From the NCBI RefSeq assembly GCF_006715725.1, contig NZ_VFNU01000001.1:5146001-5210000 (forward strand): a stretch of DNA of 64,000 nucleotides. The letters run 5' to 3'. A model generated the notes under the pieces. That model saw only the letters and a list, made by a program, of their open reading frames with translations, did not search any database and had not been told where the DNA came from. The DNA comes from Nocardioides sp. SLBN-35. GTDB taxonomy: Bacteria > Actinomycetota > Actinomycetes > Propionibacteriales > Nocardioidaceae. Made by a program: the position numbers and the translations under genes. Shown here one piece after another: positions 20,101 through 27,541 of the stretch (position 1 is its first letter; each line of letters begins with the position of its first letter).

Positions 20101-20768
20101 GCGCCGTCGGGGAAGTCCTCGGAGAAGCGCAGGCCGGTCTGCTGCCAGGCCGCGCGCGTGAAGAGCTTGTTGCCGAGGCCGAGGTCGGTGACGGCGACCG
20201 GAGTGGCCGCGAGCGTCGTACCGCGGACGGGGGTGTGGTGGGCGGCGTCGTACGCGGAGTCGGGGATCCAGCCGGCGATGTCGGGCTCGCGCATCGCGCC
20301 GACCACCACCGGCGAGCCGGAGCGCGCGTGGGCCTCGACCAGTCGCTCGATGCCGGTGTGGACGAAGTCGTCGCCGGCGTTGGTCACGACGACGACCAGC
20401 TCGCCGGCCGCGGCGCCGACGCCGGCGTTGCGGGCCGCGGCGAGGGACTTCTCGACCTTGATCCGGGTCTTGATCCGCCAGTCCCCGGCGGCGTGCTCGC
20501 GCACGGTCGCGGTGACCCGCTCGTGGCGCCCGAAGCGCACGACGAGGACTTCGAGGTTGCGGTGGGTCTGGACCTTCAGCGAGTCCAGGCAGGTGCCGAT
20601 CCGGGTCGTGTCGTCGTCGCTGACCGGCAGCACGACGGTGACCAGGGGGCCGGAGAACTCACCACGGAAGCGGCGGGTGGCGCGGCCGACGGGACCGCGC
20701 AGCCGCCCGGGTCCTGCCTTGGCGAGCCGGATCAGGCCCTGCTGGGCGCGGGCGCGGTCGAGTGCCAC
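17181..20768 (-). CDS. Family-2 glycosyltransferase fused to CDP-glycerol/ribitol phosphotransferase domain
   Basis: A 1195-residue two-enzyme protein. The N-terminal third is a GT-A glycosyltransferase (VTVVLPVSDDDTTRIGTCLDSL, about 42-63); the middle is beta-rich and unassigned; the C-terminal 400 residues match the TagF/TarL polymerase domain with LLQTFHGYPSKSMG (catalytic-type His), LYAPTWRDDQ and DYSSLRFDFALTDRPMVF. Such enzymes add polyol-phosphate units to wall teichoic acid at the inner membrane face. The GTG start has GGAAGG upstream. It is the first gene of the sulfotransferase operon. Confidence 0.88.
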   Translation of the reverse strand: MALDRARAQQGLIRLAKAGPGRLRGPVGRATRRFRGEFSGPLVTVVLPVSDDDTTRIGTCLDSLKVQTHRNLEVLVVRFGRHERVTATVREHAAGDWRIKTRIKVEKSLAAARNAGVGAAAGELVVVVTNAGDDFVHTGIERLVEAHARSGSPVVVGAMREPDIAGWIPDSAYDAAHHTPVRGTTLAATPVAVTDLGLGNKLFTRAAWQQTGLRFSEDFPDGADVALGLLERASAFDLLADFTYIPTDRRDGVQVGTVPDVLSGLAGWIDRNDHTWHRVEALGLPEVREWFLWGVLDTAVQPLIADVERADEHQWQTLRDHVAMLLDAADEHVWARLNAEARVKLWLLRNNHRKALEDFLGARLFTRGNRPTEVRDGKVWALLPHHDDAELAIPPELFEMTADETRFRAMLREARWVDATTLELTVFAAVDFVHMSTTPAITCALVESATGQRVPLQIRQFRDARANQALRRHQDFSWGAFAAVVPVADVVAATTDGTGTWVLEVDIDVDGVRRTGAVPLIDEQASAGFIGRDHLAPRPVAGSVVAFNPRSDVVGLRIRPDSGPRLRSLTVQGRTVEGTLVPAATEITGLRVTQGTQQVRAELTTTPSGERAFRLQFPAAWSGQRRWQVQALTAEGREIPLGWAAGAPQWLGVGEGELVGSRTPSGDTELYETAGTLVVDDLLVEGLRLDVTARWLGAAPGQDARIVLLTQVGGTEVLATDLPPAAADGTVRVSLTLTADRWGLGERPLAPAWFWLAVTIGGTTTRSLLGEAGIDRLHHFMVGTGHRSYSARVVQEGRVAGIELLPPVPVDERVPYGQTQLQEWYADGDIPLEPDAVYFQSYVGATATDSQLALHHELRRTRPDLTLYWGVASAASWVPEGAVPVVMTTREWYRVLAAAGQLCMNIDPERWFRKRPGQRLLQTFHGYPSKSMGIRMWDAKHYPPRRIELELARTSQQWDLILTPDPDMDQFYRREYAYDGAIHSEGYPRDDVLVGDRAAVVREDVRRRLGIEPHQKAILYAPTWRDDQATNWRAADAVHHLDVASAARELGPDYVLLLRGHRFHNPSGDGAGATRFLDVTEYPEINDLILAADAAVLDYSSLRFDFALTDRPMVFLVPDLDTYVGGVRGFLYDYGPTAPGPHVDTAEQVVDLLRDLDGLRRRYAGEVAAFHERFSRFMDGHAAERVAAAFFGTEI

Positions 20769-20828
20769 GGCAGCAGCGTCCTTCCGGGTCGACGGGTGGG
20801 TCGCCCGATGCTACCTAGGGGTGTGGGG

Positions 20829-21425
20829 TCAGGCGGGACGGCGGGCCCGGGTGCGGGCCTGCGCCTCGAGGGCGTGGATCTGCGAGGTGAGGACGTCGAG
20901 CTCGGCCTCGAGCTCGGCGACCCGGACGACGGCCTGGCCGGCGCGCTCCTCGGCGTCGGCGAGGCTCTTGGTGAGCCGGTCGGCGGTGCGCTGGGCCTCC
21001 TCGGCGCGCTCGCCGGCCTCGACGAGGTCGCGGCGGGCGTCGGCCAGCTCGGCGGCGGCGTCGCCGAGGCGCTTCTCGAGGCGGGCGATGGTGGCGTCGC
21101 GCTTGGCGACCTTGCCCGTCATGTCGGCGGCGAACTCGACGTTCTCCGCGGTGCGGACCTCGGTCAGGTCGGCGTACGCACGCGCCTGGGTGGCCCGGTC
21201 GCGGGCGGCCTCCTGACGGGAGTCCAGGAGCTCGGTGTGGGTGATCTTGGTGGCCGCGGCGCCCAGGACGAGGGCGGCGCCGGCGGCGATCGTGACGAGG
21301 AGCCAGGAGCCGGTCACGGCCGTACCGGCGACAGCGAGCGTCGCGAGCACGAGGAGGAGCACAGCGACCAGGACCCGCGTGGAGCGCTGACGACGGCGGT
21401 TGCCGGACATGACAGGGGAAGTCAT
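20829..21425 (-). CDS. Membrane-anchored coiled-coil protein
   Basis: The 198-residue product starts with a basic segment (MSGNRRRQRSTR), followed by two hydrophobic helices (about 18-60) and a long heptad-rich coiled coil (about 65-190: RLEKRLGDAAAELADARRDL, VAELEAELDVLTSQIHALEAQ). This predicts a short hairpin anchor with a cytoplasmic coil. The start may be this ATG or the one five codons downstream. Function unknown; it stands between the wall-polymer operon and the folate genes. Confidence 0.75.
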   Translation of the reverse strand: MTSPVMSGNRRRQRSTRVLVAVLLLVLATLAVAGTAVTGSWLLVTIAAGAALVLGAAATKITHTELLDSRQEAARDRATQARAYADLTEVRTAENVEFAADMTGKVAKRDATIARLEKRLGDAAAELADARRDLVEAGERAEEAQRTADRLTKSLADAEERAGQAVVRVAELEAELDVLTSQIHALEAQARTRARRPA

Positions 21426-21513
21426 GTCTTGCACGGTAGGCCTCCGGGCGCTCGAGACGCGGCAGACACGCTTGTCACAACCGTCCCAACCGTCACAGTC
21501 GGTCGTCCCCGAG

Positions 21514-21525
21514 CCCGGATCCGGG
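21514..21525. terminator. Short palindrome after the DUF3180-like gene
   Basis: CCCGGATCCGGG is a perfect 12-bp palindrome directly after the TAA stop, with partly complementary flanks. It may end the folate transcript. There is no T-run, so confidence is low. Confidence 0.3.
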
Positions 21526-21924
21526 TTAAGCGTCGTCGTGGACCCGACAGGCCCTTTCCAGCAACAGGCCCGCGACCACCGCGGCGAGGGCACACCCGGC
21601 GGCGACGAAGGAGCGCACCATCCGCTCGTCGGCCAGCTCGGCCGGGTCACCGATCCAGGAGAGCGCGTAGCCGACGTACCCGCCGGTGACCAGGGCGGCG
21701 ACGAGGGCACTGGCACGGGCGAGGACGAACCGGTTGACGGCCTGGTGGGGCTCCAGCCGCTCGCGGCGCACGTGGACGGCGCGGTGGGTCACCCAGGCGA
21801 CGTACCCGAGGATCACGGCGAGCAGCAGCAGCGCGAGCGGCTGCGCCGCCGAGACCAGCGGGGGTACGACGCCGATCCGGTCGCACACCGGGTGGACCGC
21901 CCAGCCGACGACCGCGCCGGCCAC
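21526..21924 (-). CDS. DUF3180-like membrane protein downstream of folK
   Basis: The 132 listed residues contain at least three hydrophobic helices (LALLLLAVILGYVAWV, ALVAALVTGGYVGYAL, VAAGCALAAVVAGLLL), as in the DUF3180 family that follows folK in actinobacteria. The listed GTG falls inside the first helix: the open frame continues upstream through LRPTGLPTVLGWAV to the folK stop without an ATG, GTG or TTG. A CTG start (for example at 22,032) or an upstream sequence error is possible, so the N-terminus is unresolved. Confidence 0.7.
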   Translation of the reverse strand: MAGAVVGWAVHPVCDRIGVVPPLVSAAQPLALLLLAVILGYVAWVTHRAVHVRRERLEPHQAVNRFVLARASALVAALVTGGYVGYALSWIGDPAELADERMVRSFVAAGCALAAVVAGLLLERACRVHDDA

Positions 21925-22036
21925 CGCCCAGCCGAGGACGGTGGGCAGGCCGGTGGGTCGCAGGCCGTCCGGTGACGGCCCGGACGGTCCCGAGGGCTCC
22001 TGCTCGGGCTCCTGGACCGGGTCTCGGCTCAGGGTG

Positions 22037-22606
22037 CTACTCCGTCTCGAGCACCAGGTCGTCGCGCAGCTTGAGGCCGTCGGTGCCGGCCTTCTCGAGC
22101 AGCTCGGCGACCGGGCCGTGGTCGAGCAGCTGGGCGTCGGGCTCGAGGTCGTGCCACGGCTTGAGCACGAAGGCGCGCTCGTGGGCCCGGGGGTGCGGGA
22201 GGCGAAGGGCGTCGGTGTCGCTGCGGCGGTCGCCGACGACGATCAGGTCGACGTCGAGGGTGCGCGGGGCGTTGGGGACATCGCTGCGCTCGCGGTCGAA
22301 GGCGTCCTCGATGGCGAGGGCGCGGTCCAGCAGGCGGTGGGCCGACAGGGTGGTGTCGGCGAGCACGACGGCGTTGAGGAAGTCCTTCGTGTCGGGCGGG
22401 CAGTCCACGGGGGCCGTCTCGTAGACCGGCGACACGCCGGTGATCCAGACCTCCGGGGTGTCCGCGAGCACACCGAGCGCCCCCTGCAGCGTCGCGAACC
22501 GCTCGCCGAGGTTGGATCCGAGTGCGATCACCACCCGACGGATCGGTCGCATCTCGCCGGTCAACGTGTCCGCGTCGACGATGTTCGGATTGGGGGTCTC
22601 GGTCAT
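22037..22606 (-). CDS. folK: 6-hydroxymethyl-7,8-dihydropterin pyrophosphokinase
   Basis: Transfers pyrophosphate from ATP to hydroxymethyl-dihydropterin in folate synthesis. The 189 residues show VIALGSNLGERFATLQGAL (about 27-45), ETAPVDCPPDTKDFLNAVV, the family signature RTLDVDLIVVGDR and LPHPRAHERAFVLKP. About 20 residues precede the usual start, but the ATG at 22,606 overlaps the folB stop as ATGA, which supports it. Confidence 0.96.
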   Translation of the reverse strand: MTETPNPNIVDADTLTGEMRPIRRVVIALGSNLGERFATLQGALGVLADTPEVWITGVSPVYETAPVDCPPDTKDFLNAVVLADTTLSAHRLLDRALAIEDAFDRERSDVPNAPRTLDVDLIVVGDRRSDTDALRLPHPRAHERAFVLKPWHDLEPDAQLLDHGPVAELLEKAGTDGLKLRDDLVLETE

Positions 22607-23010
22607 GCTGGGCCCTCTGCCTTCCCGGTTCGGTCTCCCACCCCTGCTGCCTCACGGCGGCGGGTGATGGTGAGCTGTACGTCGGCGAACGTCGCCTTGA
22701 TCGGCGCATCCGGCTTGTGGACGGTCACACGCACCCATTCAACACGAGGGTCCAACAGGCAGGTGTCCGCGATCCGCTGCGCGAGGGTCTCGATCAGGTC
22801 GACCGGGTCCCTCGTCACGGCGGCCACGACCTGGTCGACGAGGCTTCCGTAGTCCACGGTGTCACGCAAGTCGTCCGAGGCCGCCGCGGGGGCGGTGTCG
22901 ACCGCGAGGGTCAGGTCGATCCTGAACACCTGGCCGTCGCGTCGTTCGTGGTCGAAGACGCCGTGGTGGGCGAAGCACTCGATGCCGAGGATGCTCAGCT
23001 CGTCAGTCAT
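22603..23010 (-). CDS. folB: Dihydroneopterin aldolase
   Basis: Makes 6-hydroxymethyl-dihydropterin from dihydroneopterin. The 135 residues include ILGIECFAHHGVFDHERRDG, with the FHGV-like motif and following Glu/Arg typical of FolB, and VDYGSLVDQV. Its start lies 8 nt inside the end of folP, and its stop overlaps folK, giving a coupled folP-folB-folK unit. Confidence 0.96.
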   Translation of the reverse strand: MTDELSILGIECFAHHGVFDHERRDGQVFRIDLTLAVDTAPAAASDDLRDTVDYGSLVDQVVAAVTRDPVDLIETLAQRIADTCLLDPRVEWVRVTVHKPDAPIKATFADVQLTITRRREAAGVGDRTGKAEGPA

Positions 23011-23878
23011 CTCGATCCCTCTCCGGCGCCACGGCCCGATCCGCGGCTGGGGTCCACTGTGCCGCAACCGCCAAGGCGTCGCGGTGGGCACGCACATCGT
23101 GGACCCGCAGGCACCACACCGGCGCACCGCCCAGCCCCGCGGCGAGCAGGGCGCTCAGCGCCACGCCGGCCGCCTCCCGCTCCCCGACCGGGCGCGGCCG
23201 GCCGGCGGCGTCCTCGAGCAGGCGCCCGAGGAAGGTCTTGCGGCTGCCGCCGACCAGCAGCGGGAAGCCGAGGTCCGCCAGCGCGTCCAGGTGGCGCACC
23301 AGCTCCCAGTTGTGTTCGGCCAGCTTGGCGAACCCGAGCCCGGGGTCGAGCACGATCTGGTCGTCCCGCACGCCGGCGGCCCGGATCGCGGCGACCCGCT
23401 CCCCCAGCTCGGCGCGGACGGCCGCGACCACCCCGCCGTCGTACTCGGTGAACTGCTGCATCCGGTCGCTGTGGGCGCGCCAGTGCATCGCGACGTAGGT
23501 GGCGCCGGTGCGCGCGACGACCTCGAGGATCGTGGGGTCGGCGAGGCCGCCCGACACGTCGTTGACGATCCGCGCACCGGCCTCGAGCGCCCGCTCCGCG
23601 ACCTCGGCGCGCATCGTGTCGACCGACACGACGGCGCCGTCGGCGGCGAGCGCCTCGATGACGGGTACGACGCGGTCCAGCTCCTCCTCGAGCAGCGGCC
23701 GGGTCGCGCCCGGTCGGGTGGACTCACCACCGACGTCGAGGATGTCGGCGCCCTCGGCGAGCAGCTGCCTGCCGTGCGCGACGGCGCGCTCGGGGTCGTC
23801 GTACCGCCCGCCGTCGGAGAACGAGTCGGGCGTGACGTTGACGACCCCCATCACCAGGGGCGTCGACGGTCCGGTCAT
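23003..23878 (-). CDS. folP: Dihydropteroate synthase
   Basis: Joins p-aminobenzoate to the pterin; the target of sulfonamides. The 291 residues carry VMGVVNVTPDSFSDGG, DVGGESTRPGA, VNDVSGG, DPGLGFAK and VGGSRKTFLG, the complete active-site set. TAGGGT followed by 7 nt precedes the ATG and no ribosome site is present, so the message is probably leaderless. The promoter overlaps that of the divergent glycosyltransferase gene. Expected folE lies beyond a glycan block rather than next to folP. Confidence 0.97.
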   Translation of the reverse strand: MTGPSTPLVMGVVNVTPDSFSDGGRYDDPERAVAHGRQLLAEGADILDVGGESTRPGATRPLLEEELDRVVPVIEALAADGAVVSVDTMRAEVAERALEAGARIVNDVSGGLADPTILEVVARTGATYVAMHWRAHSDRMQQFTEYDGGVVAAVRAELGERVAAIRAAGVRDDQIVLDPGLGFAKLAEHNWELVRHLDALADLGFPLLVGGSRKTFLGRLLEDAAGRPRPVGEREAAGVALSALLAAGLGGAPVWCLRVHDVRAHRDALAVAAQWTPAADRAVAPERDRDD

Positions 23879-23885
23879 GGCGGAA

Positions 23886-23895
23886 ACCCTAGACT
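23886..23895. promoter_or_regulatory. Overlapping divergent -10 elements of folP and the glycosyltransferase gene
   Basis: Within a 23-bp gap, ACCCTAGACT contains TAGGGT on the minus strand (23,891-23,886; 7 nt before folP) and TAGACT on the plus strand (23,890-23,895; 6 nt before the next gene). The two hexamers share the central TA. Each -35 would lie inside the opposite coding region, so the two promoters should exclude each other. Confidence 0.6.
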
Positions 23896-23901
23896 CCGAA
23901 C

Positions 23902-25467
23902 ATGGCCGAGGCTCCTGCGGTGTCCGTCGTGATCCCGACCTACCGCTCCGGCCCAGGGCTGGACCGGGCCATCGCGTCCCTGGACGCACAGACCCTGCCC
24001 CAGGACCGGCTCGAGGTGCTGCTGCTCGACGACGGCTCCCCCGACGACACCGCAGCCCGGATCGAGCAGATCGCGGCGGGGCGCGCCAACTACCGGGCGT
24101 TCGCGCTGGAGGCCTCGGGCTGGCCGAGCCGGCCGCGCAACATCGGTGTCCGCGAGGCGCGGGGCCGCTACGTCCTGTTCCTCGACCACGACGACGAGCT
24201 GTACCCGGACGCGCTCCGGGCCGCGGTCGCGCTCGGTGACAGCGCCGGCGCGGACGTGGTCAACGGCAAGGAGGTCCGCACCCAGATCGCCCGCTGGGGG
24301 CTCGCGCACTACACCCACGACGCGCCCGACGCGAGCGCCGAGCCGCTGCGCGGCCTGCTGCCGATGACGCCGCACAAGCTGTACCGGCGCGCGTTCCTGG
24401 TCGACCACGAGGTCCGCTTCCCGGAGGCGCCGCGACACCTGTGGGAGGACCTGTTCTTCCACGTCGAGGTGATCCGGCACGAGCCGGCGGTCGCCCTGCT
24501 GAGCTCGACGCCCTTCTACCACTGGCGCAAGACCGCCGAGAACAACTCGACGTCCAGCGACGGCACCAAGCTCGACTACAGCGGAGACCCGGAGTACTGG
24601 CCCTACCTCGACAAGCTGTTCCGTCTCGTGTCCGGTGTCGAGCAGCCCGCGATCCGCGACGAGCTGCTGGCCCAGAACGTGCACGTCCGGCTGGTCTCCC
24701 AGCTCGGCCAGCGCGCGACCGACGCCGACGACGAGAGCGTCGCCGAGGCCCGTGCCGAGGCCGCCCGGATGCTCGCGACCTACGTGCCCGCCGAGCTCGA
24801 CGCGCTGCTGCCGGAGCGCAGCCGGGTCGCGATCACGCTCTTCCGGGCCGGCCACGCCGACGCGGCCGCCGACTTCCTGCGTGACGGCATCGACCGCAAG
24901 CCCGACTTCACCGTCACCGCGGTCGAGGACGCCGGCGACGGAGCCGTCACGGTCACCGGCACCGTGGCCTGGAGCCGCGTCCCCGGACAGCCCTTCGCCC
25001 GTCGTACGGCGGCCGGCGAGGTGGTCCGCGACCTTCCCGAGCCGTTGGCGGGTCTGCTCGCCGAGCACGGCCTCACGCCGAGCGCGGACGTGTCGGACGC
25101 CTTCGTGGACGTGGCGATCCGGCACGCCCCCACCCGGGTCAACTGGCTGCTCCCCTCGACCTCGCGGGTCGCCCTGGTCGAGCAGGAGGACGGCACCCTC
25201 GAGCCCGCCGGCACGTTCACCGCCCGCTTCGACCCCGCCACCGCCGCTATGGGCGGCGCGCTGCCGACCGGCGCCCACCTGGTGCTGGGGATGTGCGAGC
25301 TCGACGGCCGTACCGGCATCAAGCGGGCCTTCAGCGACCTCCCCGCCGGCACGCAGGTCGGCTCGGTCGTGCTCGACTACTCCGCCCAGGACGGGCTGTT
25401 GCTCCGGCTCCCCGCCGCCGAGCCGCCCGCCCGCAAGAGGTTGCTGGGCCGGCTGCGGCGGGGCTGA
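23902..25467 (+). CDS. Family-2 glycosyltransferase
   Basis: A 521-residue inverting transferase. The N-terminal GT-A domain has VSVVIPTYRSGPGLDRAIASL (about 6-26, split by no gap), LLLDDGSPDDT and FLDHDDELYPDAL, the last supplying the metal-binding acidic pair. Residues about 300-500 form an unassigned beta-rich domain resembling the middle part of the 1195-residue protein. No membrane helix is evident. It is followed by a double palindrome and convergent rmlA, suggesting it acts in the same glycan pathway, perhaps adding rhamnose. TAGACT-6 nt-ATG points to a leaderless transcript. Confidence 0.85.
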   Translation: MAEAPAVSVVIPTYRSGPGLDRAIASLDAQTLPQDRLEVLLLDDGSPDDTAARIEQIAAGRANYRAFALEASGWPSRPRNIGVREARGRYVLFLDHDDELYPDALRAAVALGDSAGADVVNGKEVRTQIARWGLAHYTHDAPDASAEPLRGLLPMTPHKLYRRAFLVDHEVRFPEAPRHLWEDLFFHVEVIRHEPAVALLSSTPFYHWRKTAENNSTSSDGTKLDYSGDPEYWPYLDKLFRLVSGVEQPAIRDELLAQNVHVRLVSQLGQRATDADDESVAEARAEAARMLATYVPAELDALLPERSRVAITLFRAGHADAAADFLRDGIDRKPDFTVTAVEDAGDGAVTVTGTVAWSRVPGQPFARRTAAGEVVRDLPEPLAGLLAEHGLTPSADVSDAFVDVAIRHAPTRVNWLLPSTSRVALVEQEDGTLEPAGTFTARFDPATAAMGGALPTGAHLVLGMCELDGRTGIKRAFSDLPAGTQVGSVVLDYSAQDGLLLRLPAAEPPARKRLLGRLRRG

Positions 25468-25478
25468 ATCCGAGTCCT

Positions 25479-25560
25479 CCCCCGAATCGTTCGATCGAAC
25501 GGTTCGGGGGATTTCGGGCGCCGGAAGTCCCCCGAACCGTTCGATCGAACGATTCGGGGG
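25479..25560. repeat. Double palindrome with core CGTTCGATCGAACG (copy 1)
   Basis: Two 32-bp imperfect palindromes (25,479-25,510 and 25,529-25,560) are exact reverse complements of each other, so the whole 82 bp is one nested palindrome with an 18-bp spacer centred on GGCGCC. Each runs from CCCCCGAA through the core to TTCGGGGG. It fills the gap between convergent genes and could end both transcripts. Related pairs occur at 56,924 and 58,014. Confidence 0.85.
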
Positions 25561-25570
25561 ACCGGCAGAT

Positions 25571-26464
25571 TCACAGCAGGTGGTTCGGGCCGGCGTCGGC
25601 GGCCTCGGCGAGCAGGTCGAGCAGGTAGCGGCCGTAGCCGCTCTTGAGCAGCGGCTTGGCCAGCTCCTCGAGCCGGGCGTCGTCGATGATCCCGAGCCGC
25701 CAGGCGATCTCCTCCGGGGCGCCGACCTTGGTGCCCTGCCGGGCCTCGAGGGCGCGCACGAAGTTGCTGGCGTCGTTGAGGTCGTCGAAGGTGCCGGTGT
25801 CGAGCCACGCGGAGCCGCGCGGGAGCACCTCGACCTGGAGGCGGCCCTCGTCGAGGTACATCCGGTTGAGGTCGGTGATCTCCAGCTCGCCGCGGGGGGA
25901 GGGCTTGAGCGACTTGGCCTTCTCGACGACATCGGAGCCGTAGAAGTACAGGCCGGGGACGGCGTAGTGGCTGCGCGGCTTCTCGGGCTTCTCCTCGAGG
26001 GAGAGCGCCTTGCCCTCGGCGTCGAACTCGACGACGCCGTACGCCTTCGGGTCGGCCACGCGGTAGCCGAACACGGCAGCGCCGTCGAGGTCATTGAAGC
26101 GACGCAGGCGGGAGCCGAGGCCGGCGCCGTAGAAGATGTTGTCGCCGAGCACGAGACCGGCGCCGCCACCGGCGAGGTGCTCCTCGCCGATGAGGAAGGC
26201 CTGCGCGAGACCGTCGGGCGAGGGCTGCACGGCGTAGGTGATCTCGATGCCGAACTGCGACCCGTCGCCGAGCAGGCGGCGGAACTGGTCGGCCTCGTGA
26301 GGCGTGGTGATCACCAGCACCTCGTGGATGCCCGACAGCATCAGCGTGGAGAGCGGGTAGTAGATCATCGGCTTGTCATAGATGGGCATCAGCTGCTTGC
26401 TGATGGCGTGGGTGATCGGGTGCAACCGACTCCCCGTGCCGCCCGCCAGGATGATCCCGCGCAT
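25571..26464 (-). CDS. rmlA: Glucose-1-phosphate thymidylyltransferase
   Basis: Makes dTDP-glucose, the first step to dTDP-rhamnose. The 297 residues begin MRGIILAGGTGSRLHPIT and contain SKQLMPIYDKPMIYYPLS, VLGDNIFYG, EEKPEKPRSHYAVPGLYF and SAWLDTGTFDDL, the standard RmlA series. The start is chosen at the motif; a frame extension of 19 codons has no family match. GAGGAG lies upstream. It is divergent from rmlB with a 79-bp gap. Confidence 0.97.
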   Translation of the reverse strand: MRGIILAGGTGSRLHPITHAISKQLMPIYDKPMIYYPLSTLMLSGIHEVLVITTPHEADQFRRLLGDGSQFGIEITYAVQPSPDGLAQAFLIGEEHLAGGGAGLVLGDNIFYGAGLGSRLRRFNDLDGAAVFGYRVADPKAYGVVEFDAEGKALSLEEKPEKPRSHYAVPGLYFYGSDVVEKAKSLKPSPRGELEITDLNRMYLDEGRLQVEVLPRGSAWLDTGTFDDLNDASNFVRALEARQGTKVGAPEEIAWRLGIIDDARLEELAKPLLKSGYGRYLLDLLAEAADAGPNHLL

Positions 26465-26543
26465 CTCGTCTCCCACTCCTCGACGCCTCGATGGCCCCGT
26501 CTCGATGTCTCGACGGCGCATTCTCCTTCATACACTGTCCGAC

Positions 26544-27539
26544 GTGCGCATCCTCGTCACCGGCGGAGCCGGGTTCATCGGGTCGAACTTCGTCCACCAC
26601 CTCGTCCGCCACACCGACGCCTCCGTGACGGTGCTCGACAAGCTGACCTACGCCGCGAGCCGCGAGTCGCTGGCCGGTCTGCCCGAGGACCGGGTCCAGC
26701 TGGTCGTCGGCGACATCGTCGACGCCGGCCTCGTCGAGCCGCTGGTCAACCAGCACGACGCGGTCGTCCACTACGCCGCGGAGTCCCACAACGACAACTC
26801 GCTCAACGACCCGTCGCCGTTCATCCAGACCAACCTGATCGGCACGTTCACGCTGCTCGAGGCGGTCCGCAAGGCCGGCGTCCGGTTCCACCACGTCTCC
26901 ACCGACGAGGTGTACGGCGACCTGGAGCTCGACGACCCGAAGAGGTTCACCGAGGACACGCCGTACACCCCGTCGTCGCCCTACTCCGCCTCCAAGGCGG
27001 GCTCCGACCACCTGGTGCGTGCGTGGGTGCGCAGCTTCGGCGTGCAGGCCACGATCTCGAACTGCTCCAACAACTACGGCCCGTGGCAGCACATCGAGAA
27101 GTTCATCCCGCGCCAGATCACCGAGGTGGTCGACGGCCGGCGCCCGAAGCTCTACGGCTCGGGCGAGAACGTGCGCGACTGGATCCACACCGAGGACCAC
27201 TCCTCGGCCGTGCTCCGGATCCTCGAGCAGGGCCGGATCGGCGAGACCTACCTGATCGGCGCCGACGGCGAGAAGTCGAACCTCGAGGTGGTCCGGCTGA
27301 TCCTGACCCTGATGGGCCGTGACGCCGACGACTTCGAGCACGTCACCGACCGCGCCGGGCACGACCTGCGCTACGCGATCGACTCCGGCAAGCTGCGCAG
27401 CGAGCTCGGCTGGTCGCCGCAGTACGCCGACTTCGAGGCCGGCCTGGCGGCCACCGTCGAGTGGTACCAGCAGAACGAGGCCTGGTGGCGCCCGAAGAAG
27501 GACGCCACCGAGGCGGCCTACGCCGCGAAGGGCCAGTGA
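26544..27539 (+). CDS. rmlB: dTDP-glucose 4,6-dehydratase
   Basis: NAD-dependent conversion of dTDP-glucose to the 4-keto-6-deoxy sugar. The 331 residues have RILVTGGAGFIGSNFVHHL, HYAAESHNDNSL, HVSTDEVYGDL and YSASKAGSDHLVRAW (catalytic YxxxK), then GENVRDWIHTEDH. The GTG start is picked because TACACT stands 7 nt upstream, a leaderless-type promoter, and the motif begins at the second codon. The next gene starts 2 nt after the stop. Confidence 0.97.
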   Translation: MRILVTGGAGFIGSNFVHHLVRHTDASVTVLDKLTYAASRESLAGLPEDRVQLVVGDIVDAGLVEPLVNQHDAVVHYAAESHNDNSLNDPSPFIQTNLIGTFTLLEAVRKAGVRFHHVSTDEVYGDLELDDPKRFTEDTPYTPSSPYSASKAGSDHLVRAWVRSFGVQATISNCSNNYGPWQHIEKFIPRQITEVVDGRRPKLYGSGENVRDWIHTEDHSSAVLRILEQGRIGETYLIGADGEKSNLEVVRLILTLMGRDADDFEHVTDRAGHDLRYAIDSGKLRSELGWSPQYADFEAGLAATVEWYQQNEAWWRPKKDATEAAYAAKGQ

Positions 27540-27541
27540 CC

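Noticed and set aside
25571..26521. 316-residue form of RmlA
   Set aside because: The extra 19 N-terminal residues match nothing in the family; the internal ATG directly before the nucleotide-binding motif has a ribosome site.
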